Part shown: positions 25,528 through 34,173 of the stretch, piece after piece
Layout: each line of letters starts with the position of its first letter
Numbering within the stretch: the stretch's first letter is position 1
Assembly (NCBI RefSeq): GCF_000157895.3
Contig: NC_022663.1
Span: 5,890,001-5,954,000 of the forward strand
Direction of reading: 5' to 3'
DNA from: Mycobacterium kansasii ATCC 12478
GTDB lineage: Bacteria; Actinomycetota; Actinomycetes; Mycobacteriales; Mycobacteriaceae
DNA: 64,000 nt
Notes under the pieces: generated by a model
The model's database searches: none
What the model was told of the DNA's origin: nothing
Seen by the model: only the letters and a program-made list of their open reading frames with translations
Made by a program: the position numbers and the translations under genes

Positions 25528-26811
25528 TCACAGGGTCTCCGTTGGGCCGCCGACCACGCTGGGCTGCCAATTGGTCGGCAGCATCGGTACCCGTGCACCG
25601 GCGCCAAGCTCACCGCCGCAGACCGTTGTCAATCCGCCGGCCGGTACGGCCGCCGCGCCGGACGTGGTCCCGGCAAACCCCAGCACCCCAGCGCCTTGAT
25701 CAGCAGCTACCACCGACGCCGGTACCGCGGGCGCCGCCGCAGAGGCGATTAGTGCTTGTGGCTGAACCGCTGATGCACCCGCCAACGGCCCTAACGCACC
25801 AACGGCGACGTCGGCCACGGGCATAGCAGTCATCCCGCCGAGGTTCACGCCGGCAGAAGCCGCCGCTGCACCGGTGGCCGACAACGCCACTGCGTCCGCC
25901 AACGGACTCGCCATAGCCCCAACAGCGCCAAAACCCGCGCCACCCCCAAGAATCCATTCGATCACCGCATCGACAACCAACAAAGGATCGATCACGAATT
26001 GCCACGCCGGCATCACGACGAAGTGATACCAGAGAAAGCCGTAATACCACAGCATGAAAAATCCGGCGGCAAAGTGCAGGGTCAAGAAGTCCAAAAGGGC
26101 CTCGAGCGGGATCCTAAGTCCGATCGTGGGCAGCATGAGGATGCCGATAACCATTTCGAGAACATTGATATACTCGGCCAAAATCAGGTTGAGTAACTCA
26201 ATCAATAATTCTTCGATGGGCGTCTCGGTGACGGCCTGGGCGATACTGGCAGCGAACTCGGTGTTGGCGCCGGGGTTGATGATGATCGGTGCCGGGGCGG
26301 TGTGTGGGGCGGCGGCCAGCGTGGCAGTAGCAACCGCGTCGTACACACCCATGGTGGTGGCGGCTTGGATCCACATCCGTACGTAGTCGGCTTCGGTGAG
26401 TGCGATGGGGATGGTATTGATACCGAAGAAGTTCGTGGCCACCAGCACCGCGTGGGTGGCATGGTTAGCCGCCAACTCGCTCAACGTCGGCATCGCCGCC
26501 ACCGCGCAGACGTAGGCTGTTGCCAAATTCTGCTGGGCCGCAGCGATTTCCGCGCTGGCGGCGCTGGTGGCTGCCAACCACGCCAGATAGGGGGCGTAGG
26601 CCGCCACGCAGAATTCTGCGCTGGGCCCGTCCCAGGTGCCGGCTTGGACCCCGGCCAGTATGACGGTCAGTTCTTCGGCCACCGACGCGTACTCGGAGCT
26701 CAATGACGTCCAGGCTTGTGCCCCGGCCAGCAACGAGTCCGGTCCTGGTCCCGCGTTGAGTAGTGCCGAATGCACCTCCGGTGGCGCGGCCATCCATATC
26801 GGCGCCGTCAT
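25528..26811 (-). CDS. PPE family protein with long hydrophobic central region
   Basis: 427 residues from the ATG at 26811 (MTAPIWMAAPPEVHSALL), which places Pro-Pro-Glu at residues 10-12 as in other PPE proteins. The frame stays open 300 bases further upstream, but that part is not PPE-like. The WxG turn appears as AGTWDGPSA, and ATNFFGINTIPIALTEADYVRMW is a classic PPE segment. Unusually, residues of about 220-310 are strongly hydrophobic (IELLNLILAEYINVLEMVI, LHFAAGFFMLWYYGFLWYHF). The C-terminus lacks a clean GxxSVPxxW motif, having VPMLPTNWQ instead. No PE partner is adjacent. Confidence 0.88.
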   Translation of the reverse strand: MTAPIWMAAPPEVHSALLNAGPGPDSLLAGAQAWTSLSSEYASVAEELTVILAGVQAGTWDGPSAEFCVAAYAPYLAWLAATSAASAEIAAAQQNLATAYVCAVAAMPTLSELAANHATHAVLVATNFFGINTIPIALTEADYVRMWIQAATTMGVYDAVATATLAAAPHTAPAPIIINPGANTEFAASIAQAVTETPIEELLIELLNLILAEYINVLEMVIGILMLPTIGLRIPLEALLDFLTLHFAAGFFMLWYYGFLWYHFVVMPAWQFVIDPLLVVDAVIEWILGGGAGFGAVGAMASPLADAVALSATGAAAASAGVNLGGMTAMPVADVAVGALGPLAGASAVQPQALIASAAAPAVPASVVAADQGAGVLGFAGTTSGAAAVPAGGLTTVCGGELGAGARVPMLPTNWQPSVVGGPTETL

Positions 26812-27476
26812 TGTGGGCTGCCTGCGCGCGCATTTGGTACATCGAGGCAACCGGTGAATCTCACAGCGGCATGCGGCAAGACCTGATCGCCCGTTGCGGA
26901 CGGCGCCATGCCATCCATTGGTGTCGCGGCGACATGCACGGTACTCCGGCCAATAGTCAACATGCGCGCAGCCGGGTCGGGGGTCGTCAGCCCGGCCAGA
27001 AACATTCGTTGCGTCAACGCTTTCCTTCGGTTTATTCGCATTGCGCCGCCCTGCCACGCTGCCATTTCGCGGTGCATCCCTTGGATTGGAACGAGGTTCC
27101 ATTAGAACCAATGCCGCGCTATGCCGACAACATCTGGCTAATTGATTGTCATGTTCAGGCCATTAACGCAAATTATGAACCGCAATTGTCCTGGTTGCCG
27201 GAGCATCTCTGCGGTGATGCCGGGTTACGACGGTGTTGTCCGCGTGGCGGGCAAGCACGTCGCCGGGTCGGCTGGACGTGGCCGGTAGGCGCTAGGTCTA
27301 ATCGAATTGCTCAGGTGCGCTTGAACTTCCACGCTTGACGGCATCCTCACCCGCCCAGCGTCCGGCCTGGGCCAAGACCGCCGACGAGATACGGCCACCA
27401 GCGGCAGCTACTGCATTCGCTGGTGGTACCCGGCGGGTCGGCGCAAAGCCGAAGAGTAGACCGACAGAGCCGAAAC
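26812..27476. other. intergenic region, no gene supported
   Basis: About 665 bases between the PPE start and the end of the Pro/Val-rich gene. Composition is less GC-rich around 27100-27200. Open frames here have no family match or ribosome binding site. It may hold the PPE promoter; nothing more can be said. Confidence 0.5.
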
Positions 27477-28409
27477 TCAGCCCGCGCCCGCACCCGAAGG
27501 ACCCGGCGCAACGGGCTGACCGGGTACGGGCCCACCGGCCGGTGCGGGACCAGTCGGCGCACCCTTGCCGGTCCCCGACATGTCGATGATTGGAGCCCCA
27601 GCCAGTGCCGGCGCGTCCAGCGGAGCACCGGCTGCCGCAGGCCCGAGCGCGATCAACGGAACACCGGCCGGCATCGGCGCGACGACGGGGGCGCCGGCGG
27701 GCACCGGGACAGCGGCCGGTACCGGGACCGCAGCGGGCACCGGCACGGCGGCGGGCACTGGAACCGCGGCCGGTACCGGCACGGCGGCGGGCACCGGCGC
27801 GGCGGCGGGCACTGGAACGGCGGCCGGTACCGGGACCGCAGCGGGCAACGGCACCGGGGCGACGGCGGGTACCGGGGCTACTGCCGGCACCGGGGCCGCG
27901 GCGGGCACTGGGGCTACTGCCGGTACCGGGGCCGCGGCGGGCACTGGGGCTACTGCCGGTACCGGGGCAACGGCCGGCCCAAGGTCAATCAGCGGAGCAC
28001 CAGCTGGCAGCACCGGAACGGGCCCGGGCACGACCATCGGAACACCAGACATATCGGTGAGCGCGGCGCTAGCCGCACATACCTCGCTGGTGGCTGCTGG
28101 TCCGCCGGCTGCGGTGGGTGTGCCCCCGGCTGCTGCTCCGCCGCCGGCTGCCGGTGTGCCCCCGGCTGCTGCTCCGCCGGCGGCTGGTCCGCCCGGGGCG
28201 CAGCAAGCACCGGATGCGGCAGCTGCACCGGCTGCGGCCGCTCCACCGGCCGCCGGCGCCCCAGCCTCGCCCGCCATTCCTTGGACGCACCCGTAGCCGC
28301 CGGTCTTCAGCGGGGCGGCAGCTACATCCGGGCTCAACGCTATGGCGGCCCCGCACAAGCCAGCGCAGGCAACCACTTTCAAGTTGAACCGATCGAAGAC
28401 CGTCATCAC
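27477..28409 (-). CDS. secreted Pro/Val/Ala-rich repeat protein (Rv1435c-like)
   Basis: 310 residues. The N-terminus (MMTVFDRFNLKVVACAGLCG, then AAIALSPDVAAAPLK) is a clear Sec signal peptide with likely cleavage near AAA-AP. After a Gly/Ala-rich part with two cysteines comes a long stretch of about fifteen hexapeptides of the type PVPAAV/PVPAAA, encoded by an 18-bp minisatellite. The end is Pro/Gly-rich. It corresponds to the Pro-Gly-Val-rich secreted protein Rv1435c, which I recall as about 200 residues, so the repeat region is probably expanded. An extended polyproline-like cell-wall spacer is plausible; no function is known. Confidence 0.85.
   Translation of the reverse strand: MMTVFDRFNLKVVACAGLCGAAIALSPDVAAAPLKTGGYGCVQGMAGEAGAPAAGGAAAAGAAAASGACCAPGGPAAGGAAAGGTPAAGGGAAAGGTPTAAGGPAATSEVCAASAALTDMSGVPMVVPGPVPVLPAGAPLIDLGPAVAPVPAVAPVPAAAPVPAVAPVPAAAPVPAVAPVPAVAPVPLPAAVPVPAAVPVPAAAPVPAAVPVPAAVPVPAAVPVPAAVPVPAAVPVPAGAPVVAPMPAGVPLIALGPAAAGAPLDAPALAGAPIIDMSGTGKGAPTGPAPAGGPVPGQPVAPGPSGAGAG
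27700..27975 (-). repeat. 18-bp coding minisatellite (15 units)
   Basis: Fourteen 18-base units and one 24-base unit (27844-27867), plus-strand form GGTACCGGGACCGCAGCG with variants. They encode the hexapeptide PVPAAV or PVPAVA on the minus strand. Several neighbouring units are near identical, so copy number is likely to vary between strains. Confidence 0.85.
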
Positions 28410-28819
28410 GCCGACTCCTCTTTATTGGCACCCAGCATTTCCGCAATCAAAACCTGCAGCAGCACCGCCTAGCCCTACTGCACTCGTGTCTAGCCGACCG
28501 GCACAATTTTCGGCAGCCGACGTGAAACACGAGGCGCGCCGCACCGCGCCGTTTCCAAATGGTGACGTTCGCCATCACTTTTCCTTGCAAAGAAGGGCGG
28601 CGGGGCAGCGGTGCGCCTTCGGGCAGGCCCATCGGTGCTCTCACCCACCTCTGTCGCAACCCGCGCTCGACCCGCGTCCGGCTTTTGGCCGCCGCAGAGG
28701 TCCAGCACTCTTACCGGCGGGGCGTCGGTGCCTGTCACTGATCTAGGCTGACGGCAAGGCGCTCGTTAGCGGACTCATAAGCGGACTCATAAGTGGACAG
28801 GGAAAGACAGGAGAGGCAA
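28410..28819. other. upstream region of the gap-pgk-tpiA operon
   Basis: About 410 bases between two divergent genes. It holds the promoter of the glycolytic operon and that of the secreted repeat protein. The only structure I see is the tandem repeat at 28769-28800. No gene is supported. Confidence 0.5.
28769..28800 (+). promoter_or_regulatory. 12-bp direct repeats just upstream of gap
   Basis: GCGGACTCATAA occurs twice in tandem (28769-28780 and 28781-28792), followed by a partial third copy GTGGACAG. The block ends 10 bases before the gap ribosome binding site AGGAGAGG, so it lies in the leader or core promoter and could be a regulator site. Confidence 0.5.
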
Positions 28820-29839
28820 GTGACGGTCCGGGTAGGCATCAACGGCTTTGGTCGAATCGGCCGCAACTTTTACCGGGCCTTATTGGCTCAACAGGAGCGG
28901 GGCACCGCTGATATGGAGGTGGTGGCCGTCAACGACATCACCGACAACCACACACTGGCTCACCTGCTGAAATTCGACTCGATCCTGGGCCGGCTGCCCC
29001 ACGACGTCAGCCTCGAGGGTGAGGACACGATCGTGGTCGGTAGTACCAAGATCAAGGCGCTGGCCGTCCGGGAAGGACCGGCCGCATTGCCGTGGGGTGA
29101 CCTCGGCGTCGACGTGGTCGTCGAATCCACCGGCCTGTTCACCAACGCCGCCAAAGCCAAGGGCCATCTCGACGCCGGCGCCAAAAAGGTCGTCATCTCG
29201 GCCCCCGCGACCGACCCGGACCTCACCATCGTGTTGGGCGTCAACGACGACAAGTACGACGGCAGCCAGAACATCATCTCCAACGCCTCGTGCACCACGA
29301 ACTGCCTCGCGCCACTGGCCAAGGTGCTGCACGACGAGTTCGGCATCGTCAGAGGCCTGATGACCACCATCCACGCCTACACCCAGGACCAAAACCTCCA
29401 GGATGGTCCGCACAAAGACCTGCGCCGCGCCCGCGCCGCCGCGCTGAACATCGTCCCCACCTCGACCGGCGCGGCCAAGGCTATCGGCCTGGTGATGCCC
29501 GAGCTCAAGGGCAAACTCGACGGCTACGCGCTGCGGGTCCCGATTCCCACCGGTTCGGTCACCGACCTGACCGCCGACCTGGCCAAGTCTGCCACTGCCG
29601 AAGAGATCAACGCGGCATTCAAAGCCGCTGCCGAGGGCAGGCTCAAGGGCATTCTGAAGTATTACGACGCACCGATCGTCTCGACCGACATCGTCACCGA
29701 CCCGCACAGCTCGATCTTCGACTCCGGGTTGACCAAGGTGATCGAAGGCCAGGCCAAGGTCGTGTCGTGGTACGACAACGAGTGGGGTTACTCCAACCGC
29801 CTTATCGACCTGGTCGCCCTGGTCGGCAAGTCCCTGTAA
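28820..29839 (+). CDS. gap: glyceraldehyde-3-phosphate dehydrogenase, type I
   Basis: 339 residues. It converts glyceraldehyde 3-phosphate to 1,3-bisphosphoglycerate with NAD in glycolysis. The N-terminal NAD fold starts VTVRVGINGFGRIGRNFYRA. The catalytic Cys158 lies in SNASCTTNCLAPL and the C-terminal signature is SWYDNEWGYSNR. The GTG start at 28820 follows AGGAGAGG at seven bases. The length equals M. tuberculosis Gap (Rv1436). It is first in the gap-pgk-tpiA operon. Confidence 0.97.
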   Translation: MTVRVGINGFGRIGRNFYRALLAQQERGTADMEVVAVNDITDNHTLAHLLKFDSILGRLPHDVSLEGEDTIVVGSTKIKALAVREGPAALPWGDLGVDVVVESTGLFTNAAKAKGHLDAGAKKVVISAPATDPDLTIVLGVNDDKYDGSQNIISNASCTTNCLAPLAKVLHDEFGIVRGLMTTIHAYTQDQNLQDGPHKDLRRARAAALNIVPTSTGAAKAIGLVMPELKGKLDGYALRVPIPTGSVTDLTADLAKSATAEEINAAFKAAAEGRLKGILKYYDAPIVSTDIVTDPHSSIFDSGLTKVIEGQAKVVSWYDNEWGYSNRLIDLVALVGKSL

Positions 29840-29851
29840 ACTCACGCAGCC

Positions 29852-31102
29852 GTGACTATCCATTCCCTCGAAGACCTTCTCGCCGAAGGTGTTTCGGGTC
29901 GCGGCGTATTGGTGCGCTCCGATCTGAATGTTCCGCTCGATGAGGACGGCGTGATCACCGACCCTGGGCGCATCACCGCGTCGGTGCCGACGCTGCAGGC
30001 GTTGCTCGATGCCGGCGCCAAGGTGGTGGTCACCGCGCACCTGGGTCGCCCCAAGGCCGGCCCCGACCCGAAGCTGTCGCTGGCGCCGGTGGCCGCGGCC
30101 CTGGGTGAGCAGCTGGGCCGGCACGTTCAGCTGGCCGGTGATGTCGTCGGCGCCGACGCGCTGGCCCGCGCCGAAGGACTGACCGCGGGCGACATCCTGC
30201 TGCTGGAAAACGTCCGCTTCGACAAGCGCGAGACCGCCAAGGACGACGGTGAGCGGCTCGCCCTCGCTCGACAGCTTGCCGAATTGGTATCTCCGGGGGG
30301 CGCTTTCGTCTCCGATGGGTTCGGCGTGGTGCACCGCAAACAGGCCTCGGTGTACGACGTGGCAACGTTGCTGCCGCACTATGCCGGCGAACTGGTCGCC
30401 GAGGAGATCCGGGTACTCGAGCAGTTGACCGGCTCCTCCGAGCGACCCTACGCGGTGGTGCTGGGCGGATCGAAGGTGTCGGACAAACTCGGTGTGATCG
30501 AGTCGCTGGCCACCAAGGCTGACAGCATCGTTATCGGCGGCGGAATGTGTTTCACTTTCCTCGCCGCACAAGGCTATTCGGTTGGCACGTCGCTGCTGGA
30601 AGGCGAGATGGTCGACACCTGCCGCAGGCTGCTCGACACCTACCACGACGTGCTGCGGCTGCCCGTCGACATCGTGGTGACCGAGAAGTTCGCCGCCGAC
30701 TCCCCGCCCCAAACCGTCGCCGCCGACGCTATCCCGCACGACCTGATGGGCCTGGACATCGGCCCGGGATCGGTCAAACGGTTCGCCACGCTGCTGTCCA
30801 ACGCCAAGACCATTTTCTGGAACGGGCCGATGGGCGTGTTCGAATTCCCCGGTTATGCGGCGGGCACCCGAGGCGTCGCCGAGGCGATTGCCGCCGCGAC
30901 CGGTAGAGGAGCTTTCAGCGTGGTCGGCGGCGGCGACTCGGCGGCCGCGGTGCGCGCGCTCGGCATCGCCGAAGGCGACTTTTCGCACATATCCACCGGC
31001 GGCGGCGCGTCGCTGGAATACCTTGAGGGCAAAGCACTTCCCGGCATCGAGGTGCTTGGTGAGGCCCAGCCCGATCGAGACAAGAGAGGCGGACAGTCGT
31101 GA
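29852..31102 (+). CDS. pgk: phosphoglycerate kinase
   Basis: 416 residues. It transfers the acyl phosphate of 1,3-bisphosphoglycerate to ADP. The signature is VLVRSDLNVPLDEDG near residue 20. Other features are the hinge and nucleotide region VVLGGSKVSDKLGVI, GGGMCFTFLAAQG, and the C-terminal FSVVGGGDSAAAV and HISTGGGASLEYLEG. The GTG start lies 12 bases after gap. The stop overlaps tpiA by 4 bases. Confidence 0.97.
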   Translation: MTIHSLEDLLAEGVSGRGVLVRSDLNVPLDEDGVITDPGRITASVPTLQALLDAGAKVVVTAHLGRPKAGPDPKLSLAPVAAALGEQLGRHVQLAGDVVGADALARAEGLTAGDILLLENVRFDKRETAKDDGERLALARQLAELVSPGGAFVSDGFGVVHRKQASVYDVATLLPHYAGELVAEEIRVLEQLTGSSERPYAVVLGGSKVSDKLGVIESLATKADSIVIGGGMCFTFLAAQGYSVGTSLLEGEMVDTCRRLLDTYHDVLRLPVDIVVTEKFAADSPPQTVAADAIPHDLMGLDIGPGSVKRFATLLSNAKTIFWNGPMGVFEFPGYAAGTRGVAEAIAAATGRGAFSVVGGGDSAAAVRALGIAEGDFSHISTGGGASLEYLEGKALPGIEVLGEAQPDRDKRGGQS

Positions 31103-31884
31103 GCCGCAAGCCGTTGATCGCCGGCAACTGGAAGATGAACCTCAATCACTTCGAGGCGATCGCGCTGGTGCAAAAGGTCGCATTCGCGTTGCCGGACAAG
31201 TATTACGACAAGGTTGACGTCACGGTGATCCCGCCGTTCACCGACCTGCGCAGCGTGCAGACGCTGGTCGACGGCGACAAGCTGCGGTTGACCTATGGTG
31301 CCCAGGACTTGTCACAACACGACTCCGGCGCCTACACCGGTGACATCAGCGGGGCGTTCCTGGCGAAATTGGGCTGCAGCTACGTCATCGTCGGACACTC
31401 CGAACGGCGCACCTACCACAACGAGGACGATGCCCTGGTGGCCGCCAAGGCCGCCGCCGCGCTCAAGCACGAGCTCACGCCGATCGTCTGTATCGGCGAA
31501 CACCTCGACGTGCGGGAAGCGGGAAACCATGTGGCATACAACGTCGAACAGCTACGCGGTTCGCTGGCCGGGCTGTCGGCCGAGCAGATCGGGTCAATCG
31601 TCATCGCCTATGAGCCGGTCTGGGCGATCGGCACCGGGCGGGTGGCCAGCGCCGCCGACGCCCAAGAGGTCTGCGCGGCGATCCGAAAGGAGTTGGCGTC
31701 GCTGGCATCAGCGAAGCTCGCCGAGACGGTGCGGGTGCTCTACGGCGGCTCGATGAACGCGAAGAACGTCGCCGACCTGGTCGCCCAGGACGACATCGAC
31801 GGCGGGCTGGTCGGGGGCGCGTCGCTGGACGGGGAGCAGTTCGCGACGCTGGCGGCCATCGCCGCCGGGGGACCGCTTCCGTAG
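31099..31884 (+). CDS. tpiA: triosephosphate isomerase
   Basis: 261 residues. It interconverts dihydroxyacetone phosphate and glyceraldehyde 3-phosphate. The N-terminal catalytic Asn and Lys are in IAGNWKMN, the catalytic His in VGHSERR, and the catalytic Glu in AYEPVWAIGTG. The phosphate loop is YGGSMNAKN. The GTG start (VSRKPLIAG) overlaps the pgk stop. It ends 26 bases before the end of a convergent PPE gene. Confidence 0.97.
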   Translation: MSRKPLIAGNWKMNLNHFEAIALVQKVAFALPDKYYDKVDVTVIPPFTDLRSVQTLVDGDKLRLTYGAQDLSQHDSGAYTGDISGAFLAKLGCSYVIVGHSERRTYHNEDDALVAAKAAAALKHELTPIVCIGEHLDVREAGNHVAYNVEQLRGSLAGLSAEQIGSIVIAYEPVWAIGTGRVASAADAQEVCAAIRKELASLASAKLAETVRVLYGGSMNAKNVADLVAQDDIDGGLVGGASLDGEQFATLAAIAAGGPLP

Positions 31885-31910
31885 CCACCGCACGGCAAGC
31901 GGCGCTCGCG

Positions 31911-33119
31911 CTACCCTCCGGATAGGGGGCGCGTCATCACCCGAGGTGTCAAACCGTACCGTGGCACCACCCCGCCGCGTCGCGTCCCCGCGGGCGCTAT
32001 ACCCGGCATCCCCGGCATCCCGGCCCCTCCGGCGTCGCCGGCTGGCAACGTCGTCAGGGGCGTACCTTGAAACGTCTTCACCGTGGTGACTGCCGGTGCG
32101 GTCCAGGTGGGCGGCACTGACATTGGCCCGATCGAACCGGCGCCACGGAAAGCCGCGGTCACCTCCCCAATTCCCGGTCCGCCCTTAGCCACCGCATCGG
32201 CTACGTTTTTGACCGAATTGACCAGTGGGGCAAGCTCACTGGGGACAACCTCGGCTGCCGGTGCCGCGAGGCTGGGCAGGATGCCCAGATTCTTCTCGGC
32301 CCCGATGATCCCGGTGCCCAGCGAGCTGATGTTGTTGATCGAGCTGACGGTTGCGTACCAAGCCATGACGCCGTCGAGGAACGTGAAGTCGTCCGCGACT
32401 ATGGACGGGAAAGGAATGGCGTTGATGAGTTCACCCGCCTCGAGAAAGAACGGCGTCAGCTCGGGTGCGAACGGCAGGAGGGCCATCCCGATCTGTTCCA
32501 AGAGATTCCCCAGCCAGTTACCGCCGTCGGCGGCGGCGCCGGCGGTGGCTTGAGCCACCGCGGCGGCCTGGCCGGGTAGACCGGCGGGGTTCGTGGCCTG
32601 CTGCGGAGAAGCAAATGGCGTCAGCTTCGTCGCGGCCGCCGAAGTGACGGAATAATCCTGCATCACGCTGCTATTGGTGACCCACATCTCTGCGTAGGCC
32701 AGCTCAAGGGCGGCGATCGCCGAAGTGTTCTGACCGAAGAAATTCGTCGCTATCAGCAAGAGCAGCTGCTCGCGATTGGCGAAGACGATCGACGGGGGAA
32801 CCGTCATGGCAAACGCCTCATCGAATGCACTGGCCGCGGTCGCGGCCTGCCGGGCGGTTTGCCCTGTCTGGATGGCAGTCGCCTCCAGCCACTCCGCGTA
32901 AGAGGTGGCTGCTGCCGCCATCGCCGCGGACGAAGGGCCTACCCAATGCCAGGCGATGAGGTCCGAGACCACCGATCGGTACGTCTGGGCGCTGGCGTGT
33001 AATTCAGCAGACAACTGCTGCCAGCCCTCCGCCGCGGCTTGCAGCGAGCCTGATCCCGGACCGCTGTACATCCTGGTCGAGATGACCTCTGGCGGTAGGA
33101 ACGCAAAATCGGTGAACAT
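31911..33119 (-). CDS. PPE family protein, PPE-SVP subfamily
   Basis: 402 residues starting MFTDFAFLPPEVISTRMYSG, with Pro-Pro-Glu at residues 9-11 and AAGGAGG well placed before the ATG. The N-terminal 180 residues form the PPE helical domain (WVGPSSAAMAAAATSYAEWL; ATNFFGQNTSAI). The C-terminal part contains the subfamily motif GSIGPMSVPPTW near residue 330 and a Gly/Met/Pro-rich end. It is presumably exported by an ESX system, yet no PE gene is adjacent. It takes the place of Rv1439c in M. tuberculosis. Confidence 0.92.
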   Translation of the reverse strand: MFTDFAFLPPEVISTRMYSGPGSGSLQAAAEGWQQLSAELHASAQTYRSVVSDLIAWHWVGPSSAAMAAAATSYAEWLEATAIQTGQTARQAATAASAFDEAFAMTVPPSIVFANREQLLLLIATNFFGQNTSAIAALELAYAEMWVTNSSVMQDYSVTSAAATKLTPFASPQQATNPAGLPGQAAAVAQATAGAAADGGNWLGNLLEQIGMALLPFAPELTPFFLEAGELINAIPFPSIVADDFTFLDGVMAWYATVSSINNISSLGTGIIGAEKNLGILPSLAAPAAEVVPSELAPLVNSVKNVADAVAKGGPGIGEVTAAFRGAGSIGPMSVPPTWTAPAVTTVKTFQGTPLTTLPAGDAGGAGMPGMPGIAPAGTRRGGVVPRYGLTPRVMTRPLSGG

Positions 33120-34173
33120 GTGCTACCTCCTTGGCTGGTCGAGGCGACAAAGGCGACGCGGTTCGGCGCATGCGAACCGGGGCCCGGCCTGATGAAGCCC
33201 GGGCTACGGTGTCCGGTGCTGGTGGGTGATTTTGTTCGAACTACGGCGTCAGCCGGTTAATGCATTCGGGGGGCGGCTCTCGACAAAGCCGATCGGCATT
33301 CGTTGTGCCGAAGTCGCGCGGTGGGAAAGGTGCCTAGCTTTTGTGGACCACGAACGTCGCGGTCAGCATTGAGGTCCCGCCTCGGGCCGCGCCGGCGAAT
33401 ATCGGATACAACGACCCCGCCGAAATATCAGCAGCCCATTAACCACTATGGAACCTTTATCAATCAGCCACGACACTATTAGCCAACCTTTCTGGTGCAG
33501 CTCTTCACCGACGCAGGCCAAGATCACGTTCGCGCCGACTCGGAGGCCGGCCATATCTTTGGCGGAACCAATGAATCCCAAGAAATGTAGCTATCGTCAA
33601 CAATAACTATGTTGGTGATTTAAATTCGGGCGCGAATTCCCGTTGACGAGCCGCTTTTGGTAATCACCTACTCTGTCGAGGCGGTGATTACTGCCGGTGC
33701 GCTGCACAAATTCTTGACATCAGGGTGCGATGTGCGGATTGAAAACATGGATGTAGAGATTGTGTACACCAGACCCGGGATGACAGGCCGGGCGCGGGAA
33801 CTGACACTGCATTCGATTTATTCCCGCTTCGCGACGCCCGGCGCAGCATGGCCCCCGACATCATCGGGAGCAATTTGTGTCTCGGGGAGATTGCAGCGGC
33901 ACATAATGCATTGAAGGCCCGTTATCGAAATCCTAAGCGGCGGATTCTCTATCGTGCTTTCCATTTCGATTGTGACGATGCGTTGTCGGATAGGCCAGCG
34001 TGACGGTCGATCCCGCAACAGATCCGTTGACGGCTCCGGTGACGGCGGGGTGGCTGCATACTTGCTGAGGCAAGAATGGCAAGAATGGCAAGAATCATCA
34101 ACAGCCAGGTAAGGATCGTTGTGGGCCGCGAATCCACGCCCTGCCGCCGTGACGGCCTTAGCGCGGTCCGCTG
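33120..34173. other. 1-kb gene-poor region with AT-richer segments
   Basis: No frame here shows a family match, strong ribosome binding site and mycobacterial codon bias together. The segment 33400-33960 is clearly less GC-rich than its surroundings, and the frame at 33657-33914 is the best coding candidate but unconvincing. A 9-bp tandem repeat lies at 34069-34095. It may be decayed DNA flanking the inserted FUSC/coxLSM block. Confidence 0.5.
34069..34095 (+). repeat. GGCAAGAAT x3 microsatellite
   Basis: Three perfect tandem copies of a 9-base unit, about 80 bases before the FUSC gene start. A 9-base unit would be in frame if translated, but no gene is apparent here. Confidence 0.85.

Noticed and set aside
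24899..25699. Plus-strand frame of 266 codons
   Set aside because: Runs antisense through the 13E12 gene start and the PPE gene end; no homology and no ribosome binding site.
26812..27111. 100-residue N-terminal extension of the PPE protein
   Set aside because: Basic and Arg/Cys-rich sequence unlike PPE proteins; the Pro-Pro-Glu motif sits properly only with the start at 26811.
28880..30988. Minus-strand frame of 702 codons
   Set aside because: Antisense to gap and pgk; a common high-GC shadow frame.
33657..33914. Possible 85-residue protein
   Set aside because: Codon use unlike mycobacterial genes, no ribosome binding site, no recognisable motif; kept only as part of the gene-poor region.
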